The notes under the pieces were generated by a model. The model made no database searches. It was not told the DNA's origin and was given only the letters and a program-made list of their open reading frames with translations. Below, piece after piece: positions 48,857-56,802 of a DNA stretch of 64,000 nt. The position numbers and the translations under genes are program-made. Where the stretch lies: positions 25,999 to 89,998 of the forward strand of contig NZ_CP036456.1 of the NCBI RefSeq assembly GCF_004323735.1, in the 5' to 3' direction. This DNA is from Streptomonospora litoralis. GTDB taxonomy: Bacteria; Actinomycetota; Actinomycetes; Streptosporangiales; Streptosporangiaceae. The first letter of the stretch is position 1; each line of letters starts with the position of its first letter.

Positions 48857-49288
48857 TCAGGCTGGGGCGAGTCCGGCCATGCGGCGCAGCGCCGACGTGG
48901 TGTAGCGCTCCCGGCACTCGTCGGGGTCGCCGAGGAGCCCGGCCAGGGCGGCGCGGAGCTTGTCGCGCTCGGCGGCCACGTCGTCGACAGCGTCGGGGTG
49001 GCCGTGGTGGGGGCAGGGGCAGTCGTGGTCGACGAACGCCTGGTAGTGGTCGTGGTCGGCGTCCATGTCCTCAGGGCTGTGGGGGGCGTCGATGCGGTGG
49101 CCGGCGTCGCGGGCGGCCTGGATTTCGGTGCGCAGGCGTGCGGTGATCTGCTCGATGCGGTCGATTGCGCTTGTGCTGGTGGGGGTGTGGCCGTCGGCGA
49201 GGGCGAGGTAGGCGGAGATAACCGAGTGCGCGTCGTATTCGAGGTCGCGATGGGCGCGGGTGTAGGTGGTGGAGTAGGTGTGCTGCAC
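48857..49288 (-). CDS. Helical hypothetical protein
   Basis: 143 residues. Helices (SAIDRIEQITARLRTEIQAA, DDVAAERDKLRAALAGLLG) surround a His/Cys-rich stretch (DHYQAFVDHDCPCPHHGH) that may bind metal. No family recognised. The gene is flanked by GC hairpins. Confidence 0.55.
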   Translation of the reverse strand: MQHTYSTTYTRAHRDLEYDAHSVISAYLALADGHTPTSTSAIDRIEQITARLRTEIQAARDAGHRIDAPHSPEDMDADHDHYQAFVDHDCPCPHHGHPDAVDDVAAERDKLRAALAGLLGDPDECRERYTTSALRRMAGLAPA

Positions 49289-49381
49289 GGTGTCCTCCTT
49301 GCTTGTGGGTGTTCTTGCGTGCCCGCCCCGCCTTGCAGCGGGGCGCCGGCTGGGTCCGGGCGGGCTGTCAGGCGGTGCGGG

Positions 49382-49603
49382 TTATCCGTGGTCGCGGAGG
49401 AACTGGGCGAGTTTCTCGACGGAGTTCCCGGGGCCGTCGACCTTGCGCCACTCGTCGATGGCGAGCGCGGTGAGCCACTGGGCGGCGGTGCGGGCGTCGG
49501 CGGTGCCGTAAACGCTGGCCTTGCCTTGGTGGTCGACGAGGATTGCGTAGGCGTAGTCGTCGGGGCCGACGACCTCGATTGGCGAGGGCGGGAGTTCAGC
49601 CAC
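49382..49603 (-). CDS. Small hypothetical protein
   Basis: 73 residues from a GTG with GAGGAG upstream, overlapping the previous gene by 8 nt. IEVVGPDDYAYAILVDHQGK then helix; a small alpha/beta fold. Function unknown. Confidence 0.6.
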   Translation of the reverse strand: MAELPPSPIEVVGPDDYAYAILVDHQGKASVYGTADARTAAQWLTALAIDEWRKVDGPGNSVEKLAQFLRDHG

Positions 49604-50669
49604 GGCGCGTCTCCTCGGTGGTGCAGATGGGGCACTTGTGGTCGGCGCCGCCCTCGTGGCAGCGATCGATGCACCGGCGGCACCAGCGGGTGTCCCGGTA
49701 TTGGGCGGCCCCGTTGAAGCTGATGTTGTTCACGAAGGTGGCGCCGCAGTTGACGCAGGCGTCGGCGGACGGGGTGCAGGTGGGGCACTCGCCGGAGACG
49801 TCCGGGAGTTTCCGCCCGGCAACGGCAGCGTCCATCTCGGCCTCGTTGGCGTCGCGGAGATTGGTGCCGCACCGGTCGCAGGCCCGCTGCACGCGGACGG
49901 TCTGCCCGCTATCGTCGTCGGACGGGGCCATGGCGAGCCGGCGGGCGCGGCCCAAGGCGGCGTCGATGTCGTCGACCACCGTGCCGGGGTCGCGGGCTAC
50001 GCCCTCGCGCAGGACGGCGCGGCGCACCCACCATCCGGCCACGCCGCGGATTTCGGCGGTGTAGGTGCCGCCGGGGCCGCGGACCTGAAGGCGCACGGCC
50101 GCTCGTGCGATGCCGCGCAGCTGCCTGACGCGGCGCAGCATCTCCGGCCACGTCGTGCCGTGCTCTACCTCCAGCGCTGTCCGGAGCATGCGCTCGCGGC
50201 CCTCAGCGTCCACGCGGGCGGCCTTGGCGGTGACGACGCGCTCGTCGTCGTCAGCGAGATCGGTAAGGGTGGCGGGGCAGTGGCAGTCGTGGCGCTCCTG
50301 CAGGAACCCGGTGTCGTACTCGCACCCGCACTGGGCCGTGTCGCAGGTGTCCATGTGCGGCAGTCGAGTGGGCTGCTCCGCCAATGCGGCGTCTGACTTG
50401 TCCGTACTGGTCGGGGGGTCGTCCAGGGCGCGGATGAGGCGCGCGCCGTCGTGGAGTACGCCGAGCCACCGATCCGGGCTCCGGCGCGCGTACTCGTCCA
50501 GCGCGGCGGCGCACCGCTCTCGCTCCTCGCCGAGAATCCGCGCCAGCAGCGGGCGCAGCGCCGGACCCAGGTCCGCCTCGCTGACCTCAATATGGCCGGG
50601 CGGGGACTCGTAGAAGCGCGAGAGCGCGATGCACACGTCCTCGTCGTAGCGGTCGCCAATGTCGGTCAC
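49596..50669 (-). CDS. Large zinc-ribbon protein, function unknown
   Basis: 357 residues. An N-terminal helical part, a central Cys/His stretch (CDTAQCGCEYDTGFLQERHD, then CHCP), and a C-terminal block with about 12 Cys (CDRCGTNL, CPTCTP, CVNCGATF, CRRCIDRCH, CPICTTE), i.e. several zinc ribbons. Proteins of this type bind nucleic acid or protein. No catalytic motif was found. Coupled to the 73-residue gene. Confidence 0.6.
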   Translation of the reverse strand: MTDIGDRYDEDVCIALSRFYESPPGHIEVSEADLGPALRPLLARILGEERERCAAALDEYARRSPDRWLGVLHDGARLIRALDDPPTSTDKSDAALAEQPTRLPHMDTCDTAQCGCEYDTGFLQERHDCHCPATLTDLADDDERVVTAKAARVDAEGRERMLRTALEVEHGTTWPEMLRRVRQLRGIARAAVRLQVRGPGGTYTAEIRGVAGWWVRRAVLREGVARDPGTVVDDIDAALGRARRLAMAPSDDDSGQTVRVQRACDRCGTNLRDANEAEMDAAVAGRKLPDVSGECPTCTPSADACVNCGATFVNNISFNGAAQYRDTRWCRRCIDRCHEGGADHKCPICTTEETRRG

Positions 50670-50681
50670 AGGGGTCTCTCC

Positions 50682-50774
50682 TCAAATGCAGTCGGCGGTG
50701 TGGGGGCAGGTGTCGCCGTAGACCGCGCAGCAGACGGCGTCGGCGTCTCCGGTGTCGGCGATCGAGCAGGACAC
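50682..50774 (-). CDS. Cys-rich microprotein, 30 residues
   Basis: Encodes a 30-residue peptide with five Cys and one His (CSIADTG..., VCCAVYGDTCPHTADC). The GTG at 50774 has a strong AAGGAGGAG at the right distance, which is why I accept it despite its size. It probably binds zinc or another metal. It lies between two longer genes in the transcript from promoter copy 8. Confidence 0.55.
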   Translation of the reverse strand: MSCSIADTGDADAVCCAVYGDTCPHTADCI

Positions 50775-50783
50775 GGCTCCTCC

Positions 50784-51182
50784 TTAGGTGTGGTCGGGTT
50801 CCGCGTCGGTGGGGGCCCAGCACCCGCAGGCGCCGTTGCTGGCGATGGGGCCGCGGCAGTCGAAGCACCAGGGGCCGGACAGCCACTCGCCGTCCAGGTC
50901 GGTGGGCAGGTCCGGGGCGGGCGCCGAGGCCACGACCTCCATGCCGAGCGAGACGCCCACGGGGTCGGTCGACTCGCAGGCACGGGCGGAGCGGGTGCGG
51001 CAGCGCAGCACGGAGCCGGCCAGGCGGGCGCGGATGCGCTCCTTCTCCCAGGCGGCCTCCTGGCGGAAACGGTCGGCTGCCTGACGGGCGCGCAGGACGG
51101 CGATGCGACGGTCCAGCTCGGCGTCGCTGTACTTCCAGGGGTTGTCGAGCAGGCGGCCGATCTGTGCCTCGTACACGTCCAT
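50784..51182 (-). CDS. Hypothetical protein with C-terminal zinc site
   Basis: 132 residues. A coiled coil (about 20-50: LDRRIAVLRARQAADRFRQE), then a loop and CFDCRGPIASNGACGCW near the end. The ATG at 51182 has GAGGGAG upstream and is the first gene after promoter copy 8. Function unknown. Confidence 0.6.
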   Translation of the reverse strand: MDVYEAQIGRLLDNPWKYSDAELDRRIAVLRARQAADRFRQEAAWEKERIRARLAGSVLRCRTRSARACESTDPVGVSLGMEVVASAPAPDLPTDLDGEWLSGPWCFDCRGPIASNGACGCWAPTDAEPDHT

Positions 51183-51219
51183 GCGTCGCTCCCTCAGGCG
51201 TATGGTGGGCGGTGATTTG

Positions 51220-51258
51220 CTATATCTAAATCATAATTGATTATGATAAAGATATCAA
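51220..51258 (-). promoter_or_regulatory. Promoter/operator element, copy 8
   Basis: -35 TTGATA, 17-nt spacer, -10 TATGAT, tail TTAGATATAG. It is the most symmetric copy: two 17-nt arms separated by 2 nt, about 14 of 17 positions pairing. It lies 17 kb from the other copies and overlaps the end of the gene to its right. Confidence 0.82.
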
Positions 51259-51650
51259 GTGGTTTGGGTGAGGAGACCCACCCGGCACCGCACCCAGCAC
51301 CAGACCATCTGCACCCGCGCACCCAGCCGCGTCCGCGCCCGCCCCGAAGCGACCACCCGCGCGCCGTCGCACGCCTCCCACCGGATCCCGCCCTCCGAAC
51401 CCGGCCCATACACCTCGAACTCCAGCCCCGGCGTGATCGGCAGAACCGCCGCCGGCTCCCACACGCCGTCCTCGCCCTGGGCCTGCACCGCGCCGATGTG
51501 CTTGCGGTACCGCGCACCCATCCCGCACACCACACACGCCCGCAGCTGGCCGGCGGCCACGAACACGTGCGGCACGTCCTGGGCATCACCCGGTGTCCCG
51601 TCGATCCCGGCGGCGCCCCGCGCCGCCTCCCCACTGTCTGCGAACTCCAC
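51255..51650 (-). CDS. Hypothetical protein
   Basis: 131 residues from a GTG at 51650, chosen because AGGAGG lies 6 nt upstream. It has a CVVCGMGARYRKH zinc-like pair followed by beta strands (LPITPGLEFEVYGPGSEGG) and Cys near the end. Its last codons run into promoter copy 8. No family recognised. Confidence 0.6.
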   Translation of the reverse strand: MEFADSGEAARGAAGIDGTPGDAQDVPHVFVAAGQLRACVVCGMGARYRKHIGAVQAQGEDGVWEPAAVLPITPGLEFEVYGPGSEGGIRWEACDGARVVASGRARTRLGARVQMVWCWVRCRVGLLTQTT

Positions 51651-51733
51651 GGCCGTCCTCCTCACCTCGGTCTGTCGTGGTCCCCCCGCCGCCCCAGGAG
51701 GACGGCCCCGGGGCGGCAGAGGCACCCGACAGG

Positions 51734-51946
51734 TCAGCGGGACGGCTCCACGAACTGGGCGTAGACAGCACGGGCCGCGGGCTCAGGCACGCGGTAGGCG
51801 CGCCCGATCCTGATGGCGGGCAGCCTGCCGTCGTGGATCATGCGGTAGACCGTCATCTTCGAGAGCCGCAGCATGCGGGCGACCTCGGTCACCGTCAGCA
51901 GGGGCGGCAGCTCCTCCTCCGGGCCGGGAGTTGAGGGAGTACTCAT
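51734..51946 (-). CDS. xis: Excisionase-like helix-turn-helix protein
   Basis: 70 residues. LLTVTEVARMLRLSKMTVYR then MIHDGRLPAIRIGRAYRVPE is the MerR-like winged-helix (excise family) motif typical of Xis proteins and BldC. In an integrase-bearing phage it may be the directionality factor, though it lies 10 kb from int; a transcription regulator is the alternative. Start overlaps the previous stop (TGATG). Confidence 0.7.
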   Translation of the reverse strand: MSTPSTPGPEEELPPLLTVTEVARMLRLSKMTVYRMIHDGRLPAIRIGRAYRVPEPAARAVYAQFVEPSR

Positions 51947-52485
51947 CAGTCCTGGCCTCCCTCCGCCTCGCCGCCGTCGTCGGTCTCGGGGTCTTCATCC
52001 AGCAGCTTCGACAGCCCGTCAGCCTGCCGCTGCATCTCCAGCCACATCTCCTGCGCGGAGAGCTGGTTGTGCACCGCCTTGCGGGCCTCCTTGGCCCACA
52101 CGTCCACACCGGCCCGCAGCTTCGCGAGCGCCACCAGCGCCACGTGGTCCCCAGCCGCATCCAACACCTGCTTGGGCAGGACGACCTGGCCCTCCTCGTC
52201 GAGCGTCCCCTGGGCCGTGCGCTCCAGGTACAGCGCCCGCTGCACCTGCCGCACCGTGTCCTCCTGATCCGGGGCGGCAACCTCGCCCGAGACGAGGACC
52301 AACTTGAGCGCGGGCTCCTTGTCCTGGCCCGGAGCGGGCTCGGTCCGCTCACCGGGCGCCAGCTCCCCGACGATCATCAACCGCATCCGCTTGCCGGTGC
52401 GGGCGGCGGCCATGAGCGGCTGAGCGTAAGGGGCGAGCGCATCGCCCACGCTGACCGAGTAGTTCGGGTCGAACTTCAGCTTCAT
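51946..52485 (-). CDS. Hypothetical protein
   Basis: 179 residues from the ATG at 52485 (GAGGAA upstream). Alpha/beta: MKLKFDPNYSVSVGDALAPY, RLMIVGELAPGER, LKLVLVSGEVAAP, and a helical, acidic C-terminus (GGEAEGGQD). No family recognised. It precedes the excisionase-like gene on the same transcript. Confidence 0.55.
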   Translation of the reverse strand: MKLKFDPNYSVSVGDALAPYAQPLMAAARTGKRMRLMIVGELAPGERTEPAPGQDKEPALKLVLVSGEVAAPDQEDTVRQVQRALYLERTAQGTLDEEGQVVLPKQVLDAAGDHVALVALAKLRAGVDVWAKEARKAVHNQLSAQEMWLEMQRQADGLSKLLDEDPETDDGGEAEGGQD

Positions 52486-52502
52486 CAGATTCCTCGTCCT
52501 GG

Positions 52503-53042
52503 TCAAAGGGTCGCCGCGGCGCGCACGATCGCGTCGCGGAACGGCTGGTCCAGCTCCTGGGTCTCGGGCGCCAGCTCGCGAAACGGCACGAGACTGGAGT
52601 GGTGCGGGTTGGTCGCGGTGCGCCAGATCGACCAGGCGTCGTGCACGTCCTGGGCCGTGGTCTCCGCGCCGGTGACCAGGGCCAGCAGCGCGTACAGCCG
52701 GGCCAGGTCCGGCTCCAGGTGGCCGGCCTCCGCTTCGACGGTGTCGAGGGCGGCTTGGGCGTAGTTCGCAGCCACCTGGCGGGAGAACGCCAGCTCGCTC
52801 GTCAGCGCGTCGGCGAGGATTTCGGCGCCGAACTGGTCGTAGTCACCGATGTCGGCGTCGTCGAGGACGTTGACCAGCCGCCGGTGGGAGACAGGCGCGG
52901 TGGTGGGCTGGCCGTCGTGCAGCCAGGTGACGTTCCAGGTCTTCAGCAGCTCCGTCGCGATCTGCTCCTCGGCGTCGGCGGCCAGGTCGATCTCCTCATC
53001 GATCCAGGCCGCCAGCTCCTTGTGGTCGGCATGTGCGGGCAC
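52503..53042 (-). CDS. Hypothetical protein
   Basis: 179 residues. I chose the GTG at 53042 because AAGGAG lies 5 nt upstream; an ATG at 53066 is the alternative but has no Shine-Dalgarno site. Sequence: HADHKELAAWIDEEIDLAAD, LLKTWNVTWLHDG, then helices. No known domain. It lies in the DNA-metabolism block. Confidence 0.6.
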   Translation of the reverse strand: MPAHADHKELAAWIDEEIDLAADAEEQIATELLKTWNVTWLHDGQPTTAPVSHRRLVNVLDDADIGDYDQFGAEILADALTSELAFSRQVAANYAQAALDTVEAEAGHLEPDLARLYALLALVTGAETTAQDVHDAWSIWRTATNPHHSSLVPFRELAPETQELDQPFRDAIVRAAATL

Positions 53043-53076
53043 AGACACTCCTTCGTGGTCAGTCATCGGATATGGG

Positions 53077-53583
53077 TCAGGCGGCGCCGCGGGCCGCGCG
53101 TGCACGCACCGGGTCGGGGTCGGGCACGTGGTCGGGGCGGCCCGCCCGCTTCCACCGCTTGTGGCAGGAGGCGATCAACACCTCGCCGTTGGGGCCGGTG
53201 CCCTCGCGGCGGCCTGTGCGTCCGCAGTGCTCGCAGCGCCAGGCCGCATCCGCACGGTTGTCGCCGGTGACCGTGCCCGCCTGGGCGCGGCCGCGGCGGA
53301 CCTTGCGGCGCTCGTCCTCGTCGAGGCCGCCCCATACCCCGTGCCGCTCCGGCACCGTGAGCGCGTGCTCCAGGCACTCCTGGCGCACCGGGCATCCGGC
53401 GCAGATCTGTTTGGCCTGCTGGCGCCGCTTCTCCCGTCGGCCGCGGCGCGCGTAATCCTCGGGGTCGAAAAACAACGCGGGGTCGGCGTCGTTGCAGGAC
53501 CCGTCGACCTGCCAGCTGGTGTCGATTTGGGAGCGCAGCAGCCGCGGCGCCCGCTGCTCACCCGCGCGATTCGGCTGGGTCAC
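53077..53583 (-). CDS. WhiB-family Fe-S protein
   Basis: 168 residues. Four Cys (C30, C61, C64, C70: GSC..., ICAGCPVRQEC) would hold a 4Fe-4S cluster, and GVWGG (82-86) is the WhiB turn, followed by a basic helix. The C-terminal half adds WRCEHCGRTG, a possible zinc ribbon. WhiB proteins regulate actinobacterial transcription with sigma A; phage WhiB proteins are known (TM4 WhiB represses host whiB2). It overlaps rusA by 4 nt. Confidence 0.88.
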   Translation of the reverse strand: MTQPNRAGEQRAPRLLRSQIDTSWQVDGSCNDADPALFFDPEDYARRGRREKRRQQAKQICAGCPVRQECLEHALTVPERHGVWGGLDEDERRKVRRGRAQAGTVTGDNRADAAWRCEHCGRTGRREGTGPNGEVLIASCHKRWKRAGRPDHVPDPDPVRARAARGAA

Positions 53584-54077
53584 CGCTCACCCTCCGCGGC
53601 GCGGATGCGGATGACGGCGCCCGGCTCGGTCAGCGCGTCCGGGTCGCGGGCGAGCACGTAGACCTTGGCGAGCCGCCCGTAGGCCACCACCTGCGCGTCG
53701 TCGCGCCAGACCCGGGCGGTGGTCAGCGCGTCCTCCGTGCTGCGGACGAGCTTCGACAGGTCCGGTTTCACGGCCGGGAACGCCGGCGCCGACGCCAGCA
53801 CTCGGCGGCCGTACCGGCCGGTGCCCATGTGGGACTTGGGTCGCGCCAGGCTCAGCACCAGGTCCACCTCTAGGGCGCCCGCCAGCGGGAAACCGCGGCG
53901 GCCCCGCAGGTTCAGCACCTGGCAGGCGTAAGTGTGCACCCGGTCCCGCCACGGCTTCAGCAGCGCCGAGGACTCGTACATCTCGCCGTTCTTGCCCTTG
54001 CTCTTGGAACCCTGCGGAGCCGGGGTGCCAAGCACGGTCAGCTCGAACAGCACTCCGGCCCGGGTTGTTACCGTCAT
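53580..54077 (-). CDS. RusA-family Holliday junction resolvase
   Basis: 165 residues. VLGTPAPQGSKSKGKNGEMY, KPDLSKLVRSTEDALTTARV and RDDAQVV match RusA: PQGSK and the acidic D...DD active site. It cuts four-way junctions during recombination and packaging. It fits with ERF and the exonuclease in this block. Overlaps the WhiB gene by 4 nt. Confidence 0.9.
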   Translation of the reverse strand: MTVTTRAGVLFELTVLGTPAPQGSKSKGKNGEMYESSALLKPWRDRVHTYACQVLNLRGRRGFPLAGALEVDLVLSLARPKSHMGTGRYGRRVLASAPAFPAVKPDLSKLVRSTEDALTTARVWRDDAQVVAYGRLAKVYVLARDPDALTEPGAVIRIRAAEGER

Positions 54078-54100
54078 CGGTGGTCTCCTTCTTCATGTCG

Positions 54101-54130
54101 GGGGCGCCCGGCCCCTAGCGCGGGCGCCCC
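54101..54130 (-). terminator. GC-rich hairpin
   Basis: GGGGCGCCCG pairs with CGGGCGCCCC around 10 nt. It lies between the 125-residue gene and rusA. Confidence 0.5.
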
Positions 54131-54142
54131 GTGCCGGAGTGG

Positions 54143-54520
54143 TCAGAACAGGGCGGGCTGATCCACCTGCTCGGCGTGTACGGCGGTGCGCCCCGGCGGT
54201 GTCGCCGCGGGCTGCGGCCGCTGACGGTGGCATTCACACGGGCACAGCCACCGGCAGGCCACCGGCGCCAGCCACACCTGCACCGGCGCCCGCGGCGACG
54301 GCCAGTACCGGACGTAGGCGTCCCTGTCGGTCAGATACGTCTCGCACTTGGGGTCGGCATAGACGCCCTGGCACTGGTTGTGGTTGCCGACGGCGCAGTG
54401 CCCGGCCGCGCCGAGCTGGCACCCGCACGTGTGCGTCAGTCCCGGAAGGGCTGCGTGGGCGCGGCGCATCCGCGGCGTCCAGGCGTTCTCGCGCACCCAC
54501 GCAGCCGCGTTGCTACGCAT
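54143..54520 (-). CDS. Hypothetical Cys-rich protein
   Basis: 125 residues. Cys are spread through the sequence (HTCGCQLG, HCAVGNHNQCQ, CETYL, CRWLCPCECH). The start overlaps the PAPS-reductase-like stop by 8 nt. Similar Cys-rich proteins occur in actinophages; function unknown. Confidence 0.6.
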   Translation of the reverse strand: MRSNAAAWVRENAWTPRMRRAHAALPGLTHTCGCQLGAAGHCAVGNHNQCQGVYADPKCETYLTDRDAYVRYWPSPRAPVQVWLAPVACRWLCPCECHRQRPQPAATPPGRTAVHAEQVDQPALF

Positions 54521-55352
54521 CGCCCACCACCCCGGCCTCGGCCATAAGGTCGGCCATGGACAGATCCCCGCGGAACCTGTGGCCCAGCTCGGTCTCCAGG
54601 TCGGCGTACTCGCGGGCCAGGTCGGGGCGCAGCCGGCACGCCCGCACTAGGTCCGCGCGGGAGGCGAGCACACACAACGAGCACGACAGCCGCGTCATGC
54701 CCTCGTCATAGGCCGGGTGGTGCGGCACCCCGGAGGCGCGGATGCGGTCCCACACCTGGGCCTCGGTCCAGGTGTGGATCGGCAACCACCGGGTGATGCG
54801 CCGCCGCGTCGACGACCCGGCCGCACCCGACTCCACGTCCGGCTTGGCGTAGCGGGCCGCGGACTCCTGAGCGCGGATACCGAGGCAGTACAGGACCTCC
54901 ACCGGCCGACCCTCCGTCGGGCGCAGCCCGCGGTCGGCGCGCCACCGGCGGCACAGGTCGGTGACGACCCGCATACCTTGGGACGTCTTCTGATCCGAGG
55001 TGCACCACCGCGCCTGGGAACTGGGGAACTTTCCGCGTTCGTGGCGGAGTTGCTGGAACAGCCCGCCCTGCTCCCGACGGGTGATCACCAGCGGGAACCC
55101 GTAGTGGTCAGCCTGCCGACGGGCGAGGTCGGCGGTGCCCGGCCACTCCACCGACAACCCGTTGTCGGTCTCGCCGAGGTCGTTGTGCACGACCGTCACC
55201 CGCTTTTTCACGCTGGCGTCAGCGGCGAGCTGGGCGACGTAGTCGAGCATCGCCTGGGAATCCTTGCCAGCTGAGGAGTTGACGACGACCACGTCATAGG
55301 CGGACAGGTCGGGGAGCTCCACCGGCAGGTCGAACAGGGTCGCGTCACGCAT
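54513..55352 (-). CDS. PAPS-reductase-family (DndC-like) protein
   Basis: 279 residues. VVVNSSAGKDSQAMLDYVAQ is the PP-loop that binds ATP/PAPS; VVHNDLGETDNGLSVEWPG, RWCTSDQKTSQGMRV and VLYCLGIRAQESAARY are the family motifs; Cys at CSLCV may bind a cluster. Relatives include PAPS reductase and DndC of the phosphorothioation system. No other Dnd protein is here, so the reaction is open: sulfur metabolism, DNA modification or tRNA modification. It has a full set of motifs and looks active. Confidence 0.8.
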   Translation of the reverse strand: MRDATLFDLPVELPDLSAYDVVVVNSSAGKDSQAMLDYVAQLAADASVKKRVTVVHNDLGETDNGLSVEWPGTADLARRQADHYGFPLVITRREQGGLFQQLRHERGKFPSSQARWCTSDQKTSQGMRVVTDLCRRWRADRGLRPTEGRPVEVLYCLGIRAQESAARYAKPDVESGAAGSSTRRRITRWLPIHTWTEAQVWDRIRASGVPHHPAYDEGMTRLSCSLCVLASRADLVRACRLRPDLAREYADLETELGHRFRGDLSMADLMAEAGVVGDA

Positions 55353-55497
55353 CGCCGTCCTCCCCGGTGGTGGGGGCGTGGTCGACGAAGGTGTCGAAGC
55401 GGGGGCGGCCACGCCGCACCGCGCCGGCGGCCAGTTCCGCGACCACCAACACCCCAGCGACCACCGCGGCCGCGTACACCAAGTAGGCGATGATCAT
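55345..55497 (-). CDS. Single-pass membrane microprotein
   Basis: 50 residues. MIIAYLVYAAAVVAGVLVVA is one membrane segment, followed by a basic and then acidic tail (RGRPRFDTFVDH). It is coupled by ATGA to the exonuclease gene. It might be a small inner-membrane regulator; unknown. Confidence 0.6.
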   Translation of the reverse strand: MIIAYLVYAAAVVAGVLVVAELAAGAVRRGRPRFDTFVDHAPTTGEDGDA

Positions 55498-56264
55498 GCG
55501 ATCGCCTCCTGCGCCGCGGGCGGCAGCAGCGGCCAGTCCCGGTCGAAAGACACGTCGTTGCCCATGCGCCGCATGAACGCCTCCAGGTCCGCGACCTGGG
55601 CCGGGTACCACGTTGCCTGAGCGTCGTGCAGCTGCTCGGCGGTCATGGACCCGATTCGGGGGTGGGACTGGCCCACCGCGGCCGCGACCCGCAGGCTCAT
55701 CAGCGCGTCGTAGAGCGCGCCGTGCGCGGCGTCGTCGTCCCAGCCGATGCCCCACTTGCGCGGCACCAGCGCCTGGACGCAGGTCTTCAGCGCGTGAGGG
55801 CCCTGATCGGGACCGGGCCGGCGGCGCTTGGGCTCCAGATGGCGCGACAGCACCAGGGTGTCGACCAGCGGCCGCAGCGGCCGCCCGAGCGACTCCGCGA
55901 GGCCGGCGCCGAGGTGGCGGCGGCATTCGCGGTCCAACATCGTGTAGTCATAGGGGGCGTTGTGGCCCACCACCGGTGTCCCGGCCGCCAGCGTCCGCCC
56001 GATGGTCGCCACAATGTCGGCCACCGCCTGTGCGGCGGGGGTGCCCTGGGCGCGCACCAGCTCGGTGGTGATGCCGTGCAACCCGGCGGCCTCCTGCGGC
56101 ACCTCCACACCGGGGTCGACGAGCACCTCGACCGGGTCGGTCGCCAACCCGCCGCCGACGCTGGGCAGCGCGTACTGCACGATCCGGGCCTGCTCCGGCA
56201 GCTTGCTGGTGGTCTCCAGGTCGAAGCCGAGCATTCGCTGCTCGAACCAGCGCGTCTCGGTCAT
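55494..56264 (-). CDS. DnaQ-like 3'-5' exonuclease
   Basis: 256 residues. MLGFDLETTSKLPEQARIVQ (motif ExoI, DxE), VVGHNAPYDYTMLDREC (ExoII) and AAHGALYDALMSL (ExoIII, H-x4-D) define the DEDDh family, as in Pol III epsilon. It may degrade or proofread DNA near the ERF recombinase. ATGA and GTGA overlaps link it to its neighbours. Confidence 0.9.
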   Translation of the reverse strand: MTETRWFEQRMLGFDLETTSKLPEQARIVQYALPSVGGGLATDPVEVLVDPGVEVPQEAAGLHGITTELVRAQGTPAAQAVADIVATIGRTLAAGTPVVGHNAPYDYTMLDRECRRHLGAGLAESLGRPLRPLVDTLVLSRHLEPKRRRPGPDQGPHALKTCVQALVPRKWGIGWDDDAAHGALYDALMSLRVAAAVGQSHPRIGSMTAEQLHDAQATWYPAQVADLEAFMRRMGNDVSFDRDWPLLPPAAQEAIA

Positions 56265-56500
56265 GCGGCACCGCCCCTCGAGAGCCGGGCATGGTCGACG
56301 GCGCGGCGCCGGTCGTCCTTCAGCGGGGTGGGCGGTTCGACGTAGGTGTGGAAGCCGGGGATCGCGGCGTAGCGCACCCGGTGCCCCGGTGCGGACACGT
56401 CGCAGTACGCGCAGGCATCCACGGGCACCGGGGCGGCCGCAGGCGGCCGGGCCAGCCCCACCGCCGAACCCATGGCGTGGGCGATGTCGATCGGGCTCAC
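56261..56500 (-). CDS. Small hypothetical protein with CxxC
   Basis: 79 residues from a GTG at 56500 (GTGA overlap, GAGGAGG upstream). VDACAYCDVSAPGHRVRYAA and IPGFHTYVEPP; possible zinc site of one CxxC and one or two His. Function unknown. Confidence 0.55.
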   Translation of the reverse strand: MSPIDIAHAMGSAVGLARPPAAAPVPVDACAYCDVSAPGHRVRYAAIPGFHTYVEPPTPLKDDRRRAVDHARLSRGGAA

Positions 56501-56802
56501 CACTGCGGCCTCCTCTGAGTTCGGGCGAGCGTGGCCCGGCATTTGCCGAGCTTCTTCGCGGCGTCGGTCAGCACGTGCTGCAGGGCCCTGTAGTCGGTGT
56601 CGCAGCCGGTGTCCCAGAACCGGTCGAGGGCCTCGTGTGCGTCGCGGATGACCAGCTCGTGCTCGTCGAGGTGCACCGACGCCTCGGAGATGACGGCGTG
56701 GACCTCACCGCTGGGCATGGGCTCGGGCGGCGGCACCGCGGCCGACGCCGTCTCGGGCAGTTCGGGGCGGTGGGCCAGCCGCCGCAGCACGCGGGCGATC
56801 AC
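56497..56802 (-). CDS. Small helical hypothetical protein
   Basis: 101 residues from a GTG overlapping the WhiB stop (GTGA). IARVLRRLAHRPELPETASA then an acidic middle and helices (LQHVLTDAAKKLGKCRATLA). No family recognised. Confidence 0.55.
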   Translation of the reverse strand: MIARVLRRLAHRPELPETASAAVPPPEPMPSGEVHAVISEASVHLDEHELVIRDAHEALDRFWDTGCDTDYRALQHVLTDAAKKLGKCRATLARTQRRPQW

